The notes under the pieces are model-generated. The model did no database searches, was not told where the DNA came from, and saw nothing but the letters and a program-made list of their open reading frames with translations. From Clavelina lepadiformis (lineage: Eukaryota; Chordata; Ascidiacea; Aplousobranchia; Clavelinidae), in contig NC_135248.1 of assembly GCF_947623445.1 (NCBI RefSeq), forward strand, positions 10,664,977-10,728,976: DNA of 64,000 bases, given 5' to 3'. Made by a program: the position numbers and the translations under genes. Positions 63,169-64,000 of this stretch are shown piece after piece (the stretch's first letter is position 1; every line of letters starts with the position of its first letter).

Positions 63169-64000
63169 ATTTATTTAATTGAATATGGCTTGCAAGTTGC
63201 TTTAAATAAATATCAGAGATATAGCACACCAAAACGCCAGTAGTAACAAATTGACCAACCAAAGCTCATTAGTTGAGTTTGCTTAAAACGCTTTTCGGGA
63301 TTAATTAACATGTGCAATATAAATGTACATGCATCTATTTACCGCACCATTTATTACATACAGCTAAGCTACGCCGTATTTAAGTAGCCGTTTATGTTAT
63401 TAGTCGAAATAACGATAATTATAACCCAAAAAGTAAGCAAACATATAGGTTTACACACTTATAGTCAACCTTAACCACAATACAAGGGCCTACTAATCCT
63501 TAGACAAACTAACATTTAAAGTTTTGTTGAAAACTATCAATGGGAATCTTTGCTTGGTTATTTTAGTCGATTTCTTTCTAGTCTATTTACATAGCATACT
63601 TCTTCCACGAAAAAATTTCGACATCCTTCTCTTTAAGCTGACTTTGTGGCTCTTTCTTAACATATTGAGTAGCTTAGATATCTGACGTCATTGCATAATT
63701 CTTTGTTGCCTAAGTAGACGTCAGTCTTTAAAATCATTTCTCGTGTAGCAAATTGTTGTCGTAGCCAATTGTTACGTCAAGACAAACGAAGCACTGGGTT
63801 CAAAGAACCGCGACCAACCAAAGAATGAGCCTACAACATTTAACCTGTTTACCAAATACGTCACAGAAAACAAGCCAATCACACAACACACAGTACCTTA
63901 CTATAATTAAGCCAAAATAATAGCACAAGGATTAAAAATCAGAAATTGGCACACATTAGTTGCAATCATAACACTTTAAGAACTTATTAGTCATCATAAG
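63169..64000. other. 5' flank of P450 copy 4
   Basis: AT-rich; no exon or repeat recognised. It should contain the copy 4 promoter, but no motif stands out. Confidence 0.5.

Noticed and set aside
1..64000. CRISPR arrays, operons, bacterial genes or organellar DNA
   Set aside because: All recognised genes are intron-containing animal genes; no spaced direct-repeat array or bacterial-type gene was found.

Overview
The window is AT-rich animal nuclear DNA with intron-containing genes (GT-AG boundaries, exons mostly 50-320 bp) and many short non-autonomous transposons. Several genes belong to metazoan families: a dual-oxidase maturation factor, the GATOR2 subunit MIOS, a thrombospondin type-1 (TSP1) repeat protein, an ELOVL6-type elongase and a cluster of CYP2-type cytochromes P450. 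The compact structures and the family mix suggest an invertebrate chordate, most likely an ascidian such as Ciona. The species is an inference; no alignment was run.

Layout. 192-912 (-): the first three coding exons of an ELOVL6-like fatty acid elongase whose 3' part lies left of the window. 2142-3563 (-): a complete four-exon gene for a membrane-anchored, Lys-rich cyclophilin that has lost most catalytic residues. 3564-9323: no convincing gene, but a hAT-type MITE (5664-6090) and a ~90-bp repeat present twice. 9324-17159 (+): DUOXA, nine coding exons and a candidate alternative last exon. 20871-24038 and 28546-31809 (+): two tandem P450 genes, the second with a damaged exon 7. About 33.2-38.8 kb (-): a secreted TSP1-repeat protein, 3' end unresolved. 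39916-50323 (-): complete MIOS in 20 coding exons, 921 codons. 50.6-52.8 kb: a cluster of hAT-like elements, one nested. 53312-56128 (+) and 59529-63168 (-): two further intact P450 genes facing each other.

I assembled exons by hand from splice signals, reading phase and family similarity. For ELOVL, the cyclophilin, DUOXA, the P450s and MIOS every junction keeps frame, so these models are strong. Only the damaged exon of P450 copy 2 and the 3' end of the TSP1 gene do not resolve cleanly. All four P450 genes share the same nine-exon plan with identical phases, so they are recent duplicates now interrupted by the TSP1 and MIOS genes. MIOS acts in amino-acid sensing for TORC1, DUOXA in maturation of the hydrogen-peroxide-producing DUOX, and the P450s probably in lipid or xenobiotic oxidation. 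Nothing shows these functions to be linked; the P450 array is the only obvious gene cluster.
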